Assembly (NCBI GenBank): GCA_013396635.1 | Contig: WBMW01003829.1 | Location: forward strand, 1,502,524-1,566,523 | Direction of reading: 5' to 3' | Length of the DNA stretch: 64,000 bases | Source: Penelope pileata | Lineage: Eukaryota > Chordata > Aves > Galliformes > Cracidae | In this document: positions 27,328 to 40,984 of the stretch, piece after piece | Layout: the number at the start of each line of letters is the position of its first letter | Position numbering within the stretch: position 1 is the first letter of the stretch | The notes under the pieces: model-generated | What the model was told of the DNA's origin: nothing | Databases searched by the model: none | Seen by the model: only the letters and a program-made list of their open reading frames with translations | Program-made: the position numbers and the translations under genes

Positions 27328-30300
27328 TTAGAAATGAACGGGCAAGCACCTAGCTTTAAATAGCTCAGCACCCTTCCTGAGACGCCTGATGACCACAGTC
27401 TCTTTGGGTTTTCTGCTAATGCCACACCACTGTGGTAATGCTCTTTCAATCTAACAAGGAAGAAGCGTAAAGTGGCGCATTGACCGACTTTGACTTTTTT
27501 AGTAAAATACGCCAATGCAGTCATCCTCTGGCCACAAATATCCCTGGGAAGAATAGATGTGTCCTTTAATAACAGGGAGAGTGCTTAAAAAAGAACACTT
27601 TACTGCAGCGTTGCCTTCACCACAGTAAACTGCAGCATTTTCATTTTCCTGTATTTATTGCATTGAAGTGTTTATATCACTGTGAAGCAAATATTTGCTT
27701 TCAAAGGTCACTCATTGTCTCTCCCTTCCTCTGGGGATATGTGTAGGTCTCTCTTAGACTTCACTATAATTCCTTGAGGATATATAATGTTCTCACTATG
27801 AGATTCTCCATTGCATCTGAGCACTACTAAGACAGCAGATCCAGAATTCTAAGCATAATAGGCAATGCACTTGCATTAGCCAGTCTTCTCTCTTGAAATT
27901 TTCTTTAACCCTTAAACTCCTGTTGTGCTTCTCTACCAGCGTACTTGCACGGCTCTCAGGGAATTTGATGTAAGTCATCCAACACCCAAAAGCTGCTTAC
28001 TTTGTCTAGAAGGCACAGTACAGCTTGGGACATGAAGTTTTTTGTAACAACATTCAGACTTTTGTCTTCTTGTAACAGAGCATTATGCATGTTTGTATGT
28101 GAACCCAGAGGGTTTCCATTTTCTGAAATGGAGAAACGAAGATCCTTGTGAAATTCTGAGCTTGCATTTGCATATGCAATTACTGCAAATGTAAACACAA
28201 GTTGACTGAGTGCGTGCAAGTGGCTGCAACTTTAATAGCAACTTGTTTTTATCAAAGTTTAAGATCTAAACACCTTAATACATCACAACTGTGTTTTGCT
28301 GATCTGTCATCTCCATGATGACTGTAGACAAAATAATATGTAGTTTATTGAAAACAAAGAGCACCTTTTGGAGAGGCTATATCCAGCCACACTGGGGATT
28401 TCTAAGACCGTTACAGGCTTTTAGTACTTGGTTCAAATCAGCTTGGATGAGAACAGAACACAAAATATCACAAGAAATTTATTCCCCAAATTCCTCAGTA
28501 GTATCTTTGGTCAGTTCCCCTTGTACAAAAATGGCAGCAGGTTTTAGTGGTCCCAAACTTCGTGCTTTTGAAAGCCCATCCCACCATCAGTGAGAGCAGC
28601 TCCATTACTGTTTACCTTTTCTTGGCCATTCCTTCAGCTTCTATGCTCTAATATATCAAGAGGACTATACATAGGCCCAAAATTTTTCCTGAAAACATCA
28701 CAGAGGGAAAACTTAATTCGTATTGTAGTGATGGAACTCCCTTTAGAACATACAAATATGCCTTCTATGTGATTTTACAGATAACAGGGTTTGTCATTGG
28801 AATTTCATGAAACTGGAATGGGATTACAGCTCATATGAGGTTTTTCAAAGAAAATCTTATCACTAATCTGTCCTATTCCACATTTAGAACTACAAAATAT
28901 GCAAAAAATTAAACCATTCCCTGCCACCTGCAACATACATGCAGTCTATCATACTGCCTGCAAATGAGTAACCTTTATTGATTCCTGTGCATGGTTTTCT
29001 ATTAAACAAAGTTGAATCAGCACTGCTGCAGGGTACTTTTGTTTATGACTAAACCTTGATGTAAAATGACTTGTCTGAAAGAATGCTTTTTGCTATTTCT
29101 CAATCCATTCTAAGTGCTTTACAAATACCAAACAAGCTCAATAAACCTGTCAAGTTCCATCACTTGCTACATGACATTTTTCTGGTTACAACCTCTGACA
29201 TTTTTTTAGTTTGATCCAAAATAGGATGCATCTGTCACTAACATGTCAACTGATGGTTCTAATTAACTGAAAAGGATAACTCTAAACAAAATCACAAAGT
29301 TTCACCCCTTCGTTGCTTTTTTTTTGCACCACTCAACACTACTGCTGGGTCATGATCAAAAGTTAGTAAGTAAAAGACCAAAAGTCAGTCTGGAATTTAC
29401 TTGAGAGCTGAATTTTCTGCACAGTTTTTATTATCTGTTGTGGCTGACGAGCAGACTCTTGTTTGCTGCTGTCTGGAGAAGCACTCATCTCACCTTTACT
29501 TGTTCACACATCTGCAATCATTGAGCTCACATGGGATATGCTTAGAGACCGAAGCAAAGTCCTTGCTTGCAGCTAGGAAAATGGCACCAGATAGACAAAA
29601 AACAGAACCAGTCCTCTGCCTCCCACTGCTACATGTATATACCCATTAGATCAGTCCCAAAATCATGTCTAAATTTTCATGGTTTTTGCTAAAGCTCAGT
29701 GCTGTTATGCTGCCAGCACAAGTGCAGTGAGAGACTCAGGCAGAGAAGAATATTTTAATGAAATATTCTAAAACTAGGTCCACAAATTGAATCCTGGTAC
29801 TCTGTTGCAGAAGCTGTGCCAGAAATACTTAAATGTTGAGTTTTGCTTTGCTCTGAGAAAAAACACAATTTGCAAAGCAGTGACCACTCTAGTGCCAGCT
29901 TGTGCCAAGTGGGACAGGAGTTTGGACAATGGTTCTTTATCAAAATAACTTACTTTTATCCCAGCCAATCTGGCTCCATTTGCTGTTCAGGAGCAGCATC
30001 TTCTTGGAGCTGTATGATGTGCCACAGAAGGCAGTGTGAGTGCAGCAATGGGGTGGGAAGGTTGGGGTGGCCTTGAGAGTGTCCCCACATGTTCACATGC
30101 CCTTCAGGAGGAGACTGATTCCTGATTCAGTTTTTCCTCCTAATCCTCAGAGTGTGACAGTTTTGGGAAGCTTATTTACTGCTGTTTCTGAGCATCCCTG
30201 AAGTGCCTGATATCAGTCTGAATACTAGCCATGAAATTAAGCTCTGCATTTGCATCAGCTGGGGCTGCAGATGAGATGCTTACGCTTGGTCCTTTGCACC

Positions 30301-31961
30301 ACTGTGACCATGCAGCTGGCAGAACAGTGTGGGCTTCTTCTCCAGCATGTATTTAGGCTCTTAAACATCGTGTGACCCAACACAGAATGTCAGCCTCCCT
30401 GTGACAAGGATTTAGTGATGTGCTCAGTGATGAAAGCAGGATGCCGCGCCAGTAGCTTCAGGGCTGGCTCTCCGAGATGGATTTCTTCCTGCTGTAGCTT
30501 CAAAGAGGGAAAGCAACCACAAGTGAGGGCACAGCTAATGTGAAAGCATGAAGGTCACATATTCCTTCTTAGATAAGAAAAACAGCAAATTTGTTGCTGA
30601 AGCTGCAGAGGAAATGCAAGGAGCTGTCTACTGTCTTTATACACCTCTAAGGCTCTGTTTGGAGTCCAGGCGATCCAGGAAACATCCCTGCCATCCAGCC
30701 ATACCTGTTCAGCTCCTACTCTTGTTTTCCTGATGGAGAGTGCTGTCACAGCAAGGAATGGATTCACCACAGATCGAAAATAACTTGCTTTTAAACCAAG
30801 TTATTATTGTTAAAATTTTAGAGCCAAGCTCTGCCCTGACTTATCTTGTTTTATAACGGCTGCACATATTGCAAAGACAGAACAGAAAATAGCCCCTGGG
30901 ATTTTGCTTTCCTAGAGCAGCTTTACTGAAAGGGGCTGCTTTTGTCCTCTTTCTGTAATTGAGCACGATGGCATGTGCTTTATGGCTGTTTATTCTCAGT
31001 CCCCCACAACTTGCCCACCTCCTTTGCACCTGGGGTTAGTTTTTTCTGCAATGAACAGATCTAACATTCAGTGAGCAGTAATTTGCAATGTGCCATGCCT
31101 GAATCGAGCAGAGGAATAAGCCAGTGTTGTTGTTATAAAGACCTGACAGATGGTAGGAGGACCCGCCTTTCTTAATCAAGTCATGCTCAGCAATCAGAGC
31201 TAGCTCGAATTTATAACAAAAAAGAAGCCCTAACCAAATGAGGATTAGTAGGCTGCATCCTGATCTCTGGTTAGGAGGAGCTCAGTGCTGTTGTTCTGTA
31301 TTGAGAGGGATACTCAAGATCAGAACCTGACACGCTGGGGAGAAGGCGACGGTACCAGTTAGCTCCTGCAGTCTTCTCACCTGAAATGAAGGATTCTCCC
31401 AGGTAGATGACTTCATTCAGCCTACCTGTAAATATTGAGTCTGAACTAGAGCATCCTGGACAAGACTTAGCTGATAAAAAGTTCCATTGTCTTTAGTTTC
31501 ATTGGAGATACATTAGCTCAGTGTCCAGCCCTCCATGCAATGCAGCTAAATACAGGATGTGAGGAGCATAGGCTTGACCTTGGCCTCCTTCACATTTAGT
31601 CTTTTAATCCTAGGAAAAAATAAATGGGTCCCAAGCCCACTTGTGGTACCGAATAATGCCTCCTGAATATTCAGTTGCAATGTGCATAGCATTTGAATTG
31701 GGAAGGAAAAAGGAAGGATTGATTTTTCCTTGATGAACATGACAAGAATACATTCTCAGCCCTACAGAGTGATTAATAGTACAGGAGTAAGGCACCACCT
31801 TGAAAAATCCTGTGTACTCTGTACTATTACTATCCAGAATCAAAGAGTTGTGGCGAAGGCACTCGTATTAAAAGCACTTCTGAGGGACTGACATTTAAGC
31901 GCATTTCAGTGCTTCAGAGAGCCTAACCACACTGTTTCTTTCCCTTTTTGCTCTCTTCCAG
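27328..31961. other. Non-coding region ending in SNAP25 intron 1 acceptor
   Basis: No gene is supported. A 23-bp imperfect palindrome (AGAATATTTTAATGAAATATTCT) lies at 29747-29769. The last 30 bases are pyrimidine-rich and end in CAG at 31959-31961, the splice acceptor for exon 2. Confidence 0.7.
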
Positions 31962-32531
<570 letters not shown>

Positions 32532-32573
32532 TCCCTTGAGAGCACCCGTCGAATGCTGCAGCTTGTTGAAGAG
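32532..32573 (+). CDS. SNAP25: SNAP25 exon 3: residues 25-38
   Basis: A 42-base exon encodes SLESTRRMLQLVEE, the next turns of the Qb SNARE helix, with hydrophobic layer residues such as M32, L33 and V36. It is phase 0 on both sides, so skipping it would remove 14 residues in frame and shift the helix by exactly two heptads. The flanks are a TTTTTTCAG acceptor and a GTAAGG donor. It is small enough to be missed by simple gene finders. Confidence 0.98.
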
Positions 32574-35500
32574 GTAAGGACCTGCATTTTATTTGCACTT
32601 CTGTAGTGAGCAAAGGTGATGAAGAGTCTGACACACCAGGAGATTTTTCTGCCTTACATTGCTAGGGCATGGCCTTGGCTTCATGTGCTGCTCCGTTCCT
32701 CCTTATCCATCCCCAGGCACAAGGGTCATTCGAGACGTCGTGCCTCGGTTGCCAAGTGTCAAACTTCAGACCAGCTGCTGAGGCACGGTGTTTTGCCCAT
32801 ATCTGAGCATCCTTTGAGACAGGCTGCTTGAGATAAGCCAAGGAAACAGCCTCTGAAGGTGACCTGAGTGAGGGACAAACAGCTGAGTTTGCTGCAGAGC
32901 TCCTGAGCCTCGTGCCAGCGCTGCTCCAATGTCCTTGCTGTAGCACTGCAAGGGGGAAGGTGAGAAAGGCCCTCTGCCCATTTGCCCTGTCCTCTCCAAA
33001 TACCTCCCCCTACATAAACACTTGCAGGTACTTACAGAGCATCACTCACCGCAGCATTTAAGCACCTCTTTATGCATCTCTGAAACATTTAACAGGGTTT
33101 CAAGGCTCTGAGATGTTCCAGACTGACAGCTCTGGAGAAGGAAGTTCTCTGTTTTTCCATGGTGCGGGGGAAGGGGACTTGGGCTCAGTCCTCACAGCTA
33201 ACATGGCACACACGCACCTTGGGAGGTCACTCCCAAAAGCAAAAAAGTAATTCACCTTCATTTCAGCCACTTCCTAATGAAGGGGTTTCAAAGCTGGTCA
33301 CTACCAAACTCAGTCCAGGTTACAGCGATCAGGCATGAGGTGGTGGAAAACTTTGCTCCTGCCTGCCAGGCCGTGTTATTTTCAGACACCACGCAAACTG
33401 TGGCTCTGGAGCTGGTGACATTTTTAATCAGGGTCATCAGTACTGACAGTCCCAGCACTCCTGACAACCGGAGGAGTCTCCAGCAGAGACAACGGGCAGA
33501 ACATGACATCAGGCACCATGTTCAGGAACAAGCAAAAGCCCAGCCGTAGGCTTCACGGTGTTGAAATCAATCAGGACTGTGGAGATCAATGGAGTCCAGT
33601 GGAGATAAAATTAAATTTCCGTGTACAGATAGATGAGCAGATGGGTCATTGAGCATAGTCAGAACCACTTCTCCTCCACAAACACTTCAGAGCAGGACCC
33701 CTTGCAGCTGAAGCACACTCTTGTCTTGTGAGCAGTCTGTCCTTTTTCTCTGCTCGAGTCCTGGACATGCCACTTCCAACCATCACTTTCTGTTACCTCC
33801 GTGCTGGATGCAGCCCCTGCTCTCCATCAGTTCGTTGACACACACAAGAGTTTTACATGGGTGCCTCCACAACACAAGGCAGGAGAGCCTGCTGCCCCGA
33901 AATGCCTGTGATCTAAATAGATGAGGCAGATGATGAGTGGGAAGAAAAAGATGCACAGGAAAGGGAAGTGGTTTGCCCAGGGCCAGGCCATCAGTAAATA
34001 TCAGCCCTGTCTCTCCTGAGCTGTATTTGTGTGACCTATGCACCGCTCGAGTCTTCCTAACATATTGAACGAGCATATTGTGAATGCCACTGGAATTTTA
34101 GTATTAAATCACAGCAAATGGCAAAGTAGGAGGAGAACTGGGACTGCTGAATTTACCAATGAGTTTATGTACGACTCTTGTGCTTCTTGGAAGAGCTCAG
34201 CATCCCTCCAGACCTGCCTTTTATTCAGATGCTACAATATCTTACTGTGCAAATACAGACGTTTCAAACCAGCCTGAGTAGTCAAGGGAATTATTTTACA
34301 ATGAGCTGAATATTATTTTTGCTAATGTGACAACAAAAGACCTTTAAAATTCTTCTGTGGTCTGAACAGCTGGTTGATTACTCTGACCCCATTTCCTAGG
34401 TACTTTCCAAAGGATGCAGCATATAGGGAGCAAAAGATTTTAGACTGAAAAGACAAGTGGTGTCTTTGAAATTGAACTTCCACTGCTCTGATTTAATAGA
34501 CAAAAAAAAAAATCCAATTAGACTCACTTGCTTAGCAGAACTCTTCTAGTGGGTAGAGATAGAAAATATTCCTCCTTGGTGAAAGAATGCTTTTTACTAT
34601 ATTCTCTTGATACAGCAAATCCATTACTTCTTATTCAGGAACAGGATATTTCCATGTTTACAAATTATTCCTAAGAACATATATACAGATTCCTCCCGTG
34701 GTTGGCTCAAATCTGCTAGACACTGGGAAAACAATAAATGGACTGACTTGGCTCCACTTTAGAGACAGATGAGTGCTGTCAACTCAGGGAAGCCCTATAG
34801 CAGCCCAGTGCTGAAACGAAAATCATAACGTGAGGGACAAACCCAATGTTCACAAGGGCTCTCTGCCCTCCTTGCCCAAGAAGACTAAGCTGAGTTTGAA
34901 GGCTAAGCCCTGGTGCTGTTCCCAGCAAATGTCAGTGAGGAAAACAGAGCTGTTCTCCTTTCTGAAGGACCAAGTCTGTTACTGCTTAGTTTTATAACCC
35001 AGCCTTCCAAGGAGCTGACTGCTTCAGTCCTAGCACAACAGGGGAAGCAAGAGGCAGTGGTGAGTGGTCATTATAAACTGGCCACTGCTTTGCCCGGGGG
35101 TAGTTACATACTGGCATGGCAGATGACAAAAATCAGTTTGCTCTGTGGCGCTTGGCATAGCCATGCAACACATACGTACATCTACATTAACCAACGGCAT
35201 TGGAACCACTCAGTTACTCAGTGCTATAAATACCTGCATTTTGTGATGTTGCTGTGTAATGTTCGGGCCAAAACATAAAATAAAAATGAACTTATGCAGG
35301 AGAAATAAGACTAAAACATAATTTGTAGCTGACCTTCTTATTATTTTCTTGTTCAAGCTTTTTACCTCTGAGTCAACTTCATAAAATGCAAAATAACACA
35401 GTAGGAGAAGAGCCACGAGTCTACTATCATATTCCAGTGGAACCATCATCACCTTTAAAGAAAATCAATCATTGTCGGGTGGGAAAAAAAGATGGGTTCT

Positions 35501-38500
35501 AGCTCTGACGCAGCAACGGTAAAAATATCAACAAGATCAGTACTGAAGAAAGCCCAGCAAGAAAGAACTTAGCAACAAGTACAGACAAAAGAGTTGCTTT
35601 GAACATTCAAATACAGACAGGTCTATTTTCTCCTCTTAAATGCTATGGGGTTAGGGTCAAGTTTACTAACATTATCAAAGCTGAAATGGTAAGTTTTGAA
35701 AGTTTGATAAAATCACGATGCATCTCTAAAGAGGACATTGAATGTCCTTCATTTGTGATTGCGAAGTAAGTTTCCTGTGATATAATTACCACAGTCAAAT
35801 GCTCCTTAATTATAGACTAAAGAATTTTTAAAAAAGATCTATTAATTCAGAGTTTGATTCAAAGCTTGTCAAAGCTGATTTGAAAAATCCCTTTGACATC
35901 ATTAGCTATTGGAACGGTTTTACCCCAGAGAAGTGTTTTAATCTGTGTAATTCCACAGAAATACGTATCTGCACTGGGAAAGGTGATTCATAATTCTGGT
36001 GTCAGTATTTGCTAAGCAGGACTAAACCCCATGTAGCAGGGTCTATGTAAATCAGCTGGAGAGCACTGGGTCATTGAGCTAGATGAAAACCAGGCAGACG
36101 GGATTCAAAGGGAGGTTACATGCAGATTCCTATCAGCTTAGGATCTGAGCCCCAGGGTGAATTAACAGGCTCTGAGAAGTAACATGGCTCCTTAATCGGG
36201 CACAGGGAGACATCACAGCGTTAACGGGATGACAGTGAACTTGGAGAAGGAGCTGAGGAAATGCAGAATGACTAAAAATGTTTCTTTGACCACATTTTTG
36301 TCTTTAGGGCGTTGACACTTCTCTTTAGTGTCTCTGGGAACTGCTAGCAGTGTCAGCCTGTCCTGGTATATAATTGTCTGTATTAATTTATTCAAAAGAA
36401 ACTCTATAATCCATATTGATTAAAGCAAAATTCTTCACTGAAGTGGAAGGTTATGTGTTCTTCACGTAACTGAGTGTATTTCAGGCTATCTCTTGAAATA
36501 CAGAGAAAGGGATTTCTGGATTCAGGTTTTCTATCTGATATTTTATTCTCTTCTATCATCATGAGAATCAGAATTTGGGCTTACCCCCAGGTGGAGTAGC
36601 TGCTTTTTGCAGTGGGCATGGATAGGACACAACACATTGTGTTTCTGGAGGGACTGGTGGGCCCTGTGAGACATCACTCCAACTCCACTCCTTGGGAAAT
36701 TCAGTGCTGTAACAGCAGTAATGAGAAATACAGATACAGCTAAGCCCAAGTGTTGGGCAAATTCCAGTGAACATCTTGTAGATGAGTTTAATGGGCTTTG
36801 AGTGAGACATTCAAAATATTAAAAAGTTTTATAAAGCTGTTACAGAAGATTGAGGATAATATATATTAAAGATTGCAACAGGGATTCAAATTATGCTGTC
36901 AAACCAGCTTCACTGAAGCAGACTACCTTAGGATGATGTATCTAAGAGTTGAATTAAGCTCAGAATTTTAAATTCATATATTATGTCTTTCTGATCAGTA
37001 GCTTAGACTGAGGTCCAGTGGAGAGACTGGGTATGTGCTTCACAGAAAGCATGTTAAAGCTGAACCCAAACCAGCTCCTTGTTGGTTTGTCTTCATCCAA
37101 ACACTAGAATTCAGTGTTACCAGAAGTCTGAAGGCAACTGACTTTCATAAACTTTGTGGGGTCTGTATTCATGATGCTATTTCCCCTAACGTAATGAACT
37201 TTTAAAAGTCAAAAGCGATGGCCTCCTGGAGTCTGTTTGCATACCCCTCTGCTTTGCAGAAGAGTTGGCAAAGCACATCAGTCTCCATGGAAATCACACG
37301 CTGGGAGGACACGCAGACTGACCCGCTCGCTCCTAGAGTCAGGGCTGAGTATGTTCAAGGGCTGCGTTTGAAAGATTCTATGTTTTACCATCTCTGGTGT
37401 ACCGGCTTTATGGATAAACAGAGGAACTCCAAGCTGCCAGTTTAATACCTCAACAAAAGCAATTCCTGCTGTGCTATTTTCTTCTGAAGAACAAGAGCGT
37501 GAGATGCTTGCTGTGCCATGGCAAAATCCAGCAGTCCAAATTCTCCTCTTGTGCAACAAGAAGATAAATAGAATCAAAAGAAGAGAGAAGGTTGTTGAAA
37601 GCTGGCTTTAAGCGGCATGTACTCCATGAACTCCGTAGAGTCCTGTCAAAGATGTACTTTTCTTCTCTCTGGCCTGAACTACCTTTAAGCACCCCATTTT
37701 TTGAGAATCCTTATTTTGCTGCACACCATTTGGAGGATAGCCTGTCCAAGGACTGGAGGGTCTTAACAATTTCCTTCATTGCACAGAAGACAGAAATGCC
37801 CTAATCCTGGGGAAAGCATACCATTAGCACATATTTTTTAATGCCACATACCTAGCTACTTCTGCTCATTCATGGCTTCCCATATAGGATCCCACTGGCA
37901 TTGGCGAGTGCTGTGTGTGGGTGGGAGCCTTTCCCGAGGCCTCTGGACCAGAGAAATCACAGCGCTGGTGCCCAGCCCCTGCCGTGACAGTGGCTCAGCT
38001 GGGTTTAAGGCTTTATGGTCGGTTGATGTAAAACATGATCTTCTGGGCTGGCAATTTGCAAATATAGCTTTCATCACCTCCTGCTACACCCTTGCTAAGC
38101 AACCAGTTCAAGTGTGTCTGTTGACACCTGCTCCCATCCAGAGCAGAGGGATTTCTGGGGTAGTCTTAGTGCAGGAAACGCTGACATTTTCTGTGTTTGG
38201 GAAATCTCTTCTGTAAGCCCCAAATACACTTGTGTGGCACATTTCTTCAGAAAGCCTGGAGCTGTTTTAAATGCACAAATGTGATTTTATGTTTTTTTTT
38301 CAAACTGGCTGTACACAGTTAAATTTTTGTGAAAAGCTGACAATTAATGCTTAATCAAAACTTGGAACAGGAGGAGATTGTCACTTGATGTCTGAATCAC
38401 CTCTTATCTTTGTCAGAGAGCATCTTCCTATTAGCTTCAATATGTTTTAGATTAGACCTCAGATGCACACAAGTATATTCAATGCACACCCTTTAATATT

Positions 38501-40935
38501 TTCACATTAGTATTAATGCTGTGGCAGGCTGAGCTAGAGGCTAATCTCTTGAGAGATAGAGTATTGCCTGACAAAATAAAATGGCACTGATGGCCAAGTA
38601 AGTAAAAGAAAATTGCACCTCTTTTGCTCTTGTGCAAGAATTTTGTTTGAAATACAAACTGTAAGGTCTAATTGCTGAGTTCCTCTCTCAGCACAGGTCT
38701 CATTCTGGTCACCGGGCATCTTAACCTCACACAGGCAGTTTGCTCAGATCTCAATAAGAAAAAATAGAAGGTCAGAGGGTTAAGGAGCATCAAACATTTC
38801 TCAGTCTGGTTATGTTTGACTCATTGAAGGCCAAGAATCATCACACCACCAGCTGCAGGTTTTCAAAGTCCAATATTTGGAAGGGCCCCGTGTGAGACTG
38901 CACCATATTTACTCAAATCCAAGAAAACTCAGGAAGTAAGCAGGGCCTTTTTGTTTGCACAATGTATGTTTTCTTAAAATACATATAAATCACTCTGGGT
39001 AAGCTACCCTTGGGCACCAAGAGAGTAGAGAGAGCATGGTAACAAGCTACTGAACATCCAGTGCTTAGCAGATCTGGCACCCATCCCACAGAAATTTGAG
39101 GTCATTAATGGCAGCTTCCTTACTCAAAACAGGCAAGTCTAAGATGACCCTTGGACTCTAAGTTTCTAAAAGCTGTGATAATAAAAGCTGGCTGGGACTC
39201 AAGAAAGGGCAGTACGAGCTTGATGGGAGCAGTGGCTGGTAGAGCAGAGCCTGACCCAAGGACAGGCGGGCCCTGCAGACTGCTGGGCAGGAGGCTTCTC
39301 TCCACCTGGCAATTTACACAGGGATTAAAAAAGGGGAAGCGAACCAGGCTGCACACATCTGATGCTTTTCCCAGTTTTTACAGTGAGGTAGACATTAAAG
39401 CCAAGAATGAGAGAGCAGAGGGAGGCACAAGAGGCATCTTGCCTCCCTCTTGAACCGAGCAGGGTCCTCCTGAAGCACAGCAGAGAAGCACCAGCTGCAC
39501 CAGCCAGCCAGCCCCTAAGTGCTGCAGGCAGGCTTGCAGCTGAGCCAAGGCACGCAGCGTGCTGCTGAAACGCTGGGAGCGCCCTGCGAGCACACAGCAG
39601 AGAGCCAATGGCCAGAGGGATGTCACTGCTCCTGGACAAAAAGATGAGTGATGGCAGTGAGCAAGGCAATGGGGAGGAAGGACAACATGAAGCACTCAAT
39701 GTGCCTCAAGGAGAGAGAGGATAGCCTAAATAAAACCAAGAGGGTAGTGAGGACAACCATGGTCAAGCTACTGCATCTTCCCTGGCCCCTGCAATATCAA
39801 CACCACCAGCTTTGTCTGCTTCCAGGGGCATGGGTGGCTTTATGTTCACGGAAGCAGTTACATTACTGCTGCATGTGTCCAGGTAACTCCTCTGGCAAGC
39901 TGTCAGGCCACAGAGGACTTACCTCATCTGTTATTGAAATGCAACAATCAGGATATCGTTCAGGCTATTAATTATTCACAGACATTATCACTGCTCTAAG
40001 CAGAACGGAGCTAGCTTCCTCTTTGTAATTAAAAAGGAGCTAATCTAATCTGTGATATAGCTTCATATCACAGCACCCAGAAACTCGAGACACCTGATCA
40101 TATCCCGGAGTGGTGATAATGCATGCAAAAACTGCATTTGTGAAAGGTGCTCTGCTGGCTCAGGCAGGAGGGAGCTCTGGAGTGCTTGGCAGTGCTCACA
40201 GCAAAGGCAATTGTAAGACTCCCATTAACCTCCCAGGAGGCAAGACAGGATCAGAATGGATGTGTTTTAAGAACCTTGCCTTCAAGCTCAATTCAAAGTC
40301 CACTGCTGGACACTAAAGGTGCTGGTTGGCTGAATTAAAACTTGGTGTGAACCTCTATCTATCAGGTCTCAGAGCCAAAACATACGAGTTAATCCTAATA
40401 AATGCTACCCTGCCTTAAAATGTATTTCCTAAAATGGTAAGCTTTCTGACTTCTGTGTTGCAAAAATGATGTACAAATCACCGTGTCTTGTTATTACCAC
40501 ACATGTTCGTGTGTCATCTATTCCTCCTGTGGGATGAACATACATCTGCATCTTCAACACCCCCTTCTTCCCTTCTCCTGCTTCAGAGAAAGTGGAAACA
40601 AAAACTCTTTTTAGAAATGACACTTGCAAAAAGTCGTTATTGTTATCTCAAGGTCTGGGACTTTGTGTTTTCTGCAGTAGTTCAGTATTCCAAGTGAATC
40701 CTAAAGGGCTGGTGGCACAACTGAGAGTATACAGTTTCCTTTATGGTATTCAGTTACATAAAGGCTTTGGATGGTGCCACCAGGCCTTTATGACCTTGCC
40801 ATTCCTTTCACTGTTTTCTTTTTGTCTTCCTATGTCCCGTACCTAGGACTGAGTGTTCCCTCACTGATCTCTTTCTCTCTCTCTCTTTCTTCTCCCCCTC
40901 TCTCTCCTTACCTTGCTACCACTATTGGGATGTAG
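32574..40935 (+). other. SNAP25: SNAP25 intron 3 (8362 bp)
   Basis: No gene or recognised transposon lies inside; open frames are short and domain-free. The last 70 bases contain a long CT-rich tract (listed separately) before a TGTAG acceptor. The block about 39180-39650 is richer in G+C but has no coding signature. Confidence 0.9.
40868..40909 (+). repeat. CT-rich polypyrimidine tract upstream of exon 4
   Basis: About 42 bases are almost purely C and T, mostly CT repeats, ending 26 bases before exon 4. The piece between it and the exon holds ACTATTGGGATGTAG, so the strong pyrimidine tract is set back from the AG. PTB-family splicing regulators bind such CU-rich RNA; a role here is inference. 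Confidence 0.7.
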
Positions 40936-40984
40936 AGTAAAGATGCTGGTATCAGGACTTTGGTTATGTTGGATGAGCAAGGAG
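40936..40984 (+). CDS. SNAP25: SNAP25 exon 4: residues 39-55 (split codon)
   Basis: A 49-base exon encodes SKDAGIRTLVMLDEQG plus the first base of the E55 codon, so it ends in phase 1. It includes Q53, the central ionic-layer glutamine of the Qb helix, which pairs with the arginine of synaptobrevin in the assembled complex. The acceptor is TGTAG and the donor is GTAAGT, a consensus 5' splice site. Confidence 0.98.

Noticed and set aside
27156..27524. 122-codon minus-strand frame considered as CR1 coding sequence
   Set aside because: The overlap with CR1 is its 3' untranslated region, not reverse transcriptase. The rest is unique sequence.
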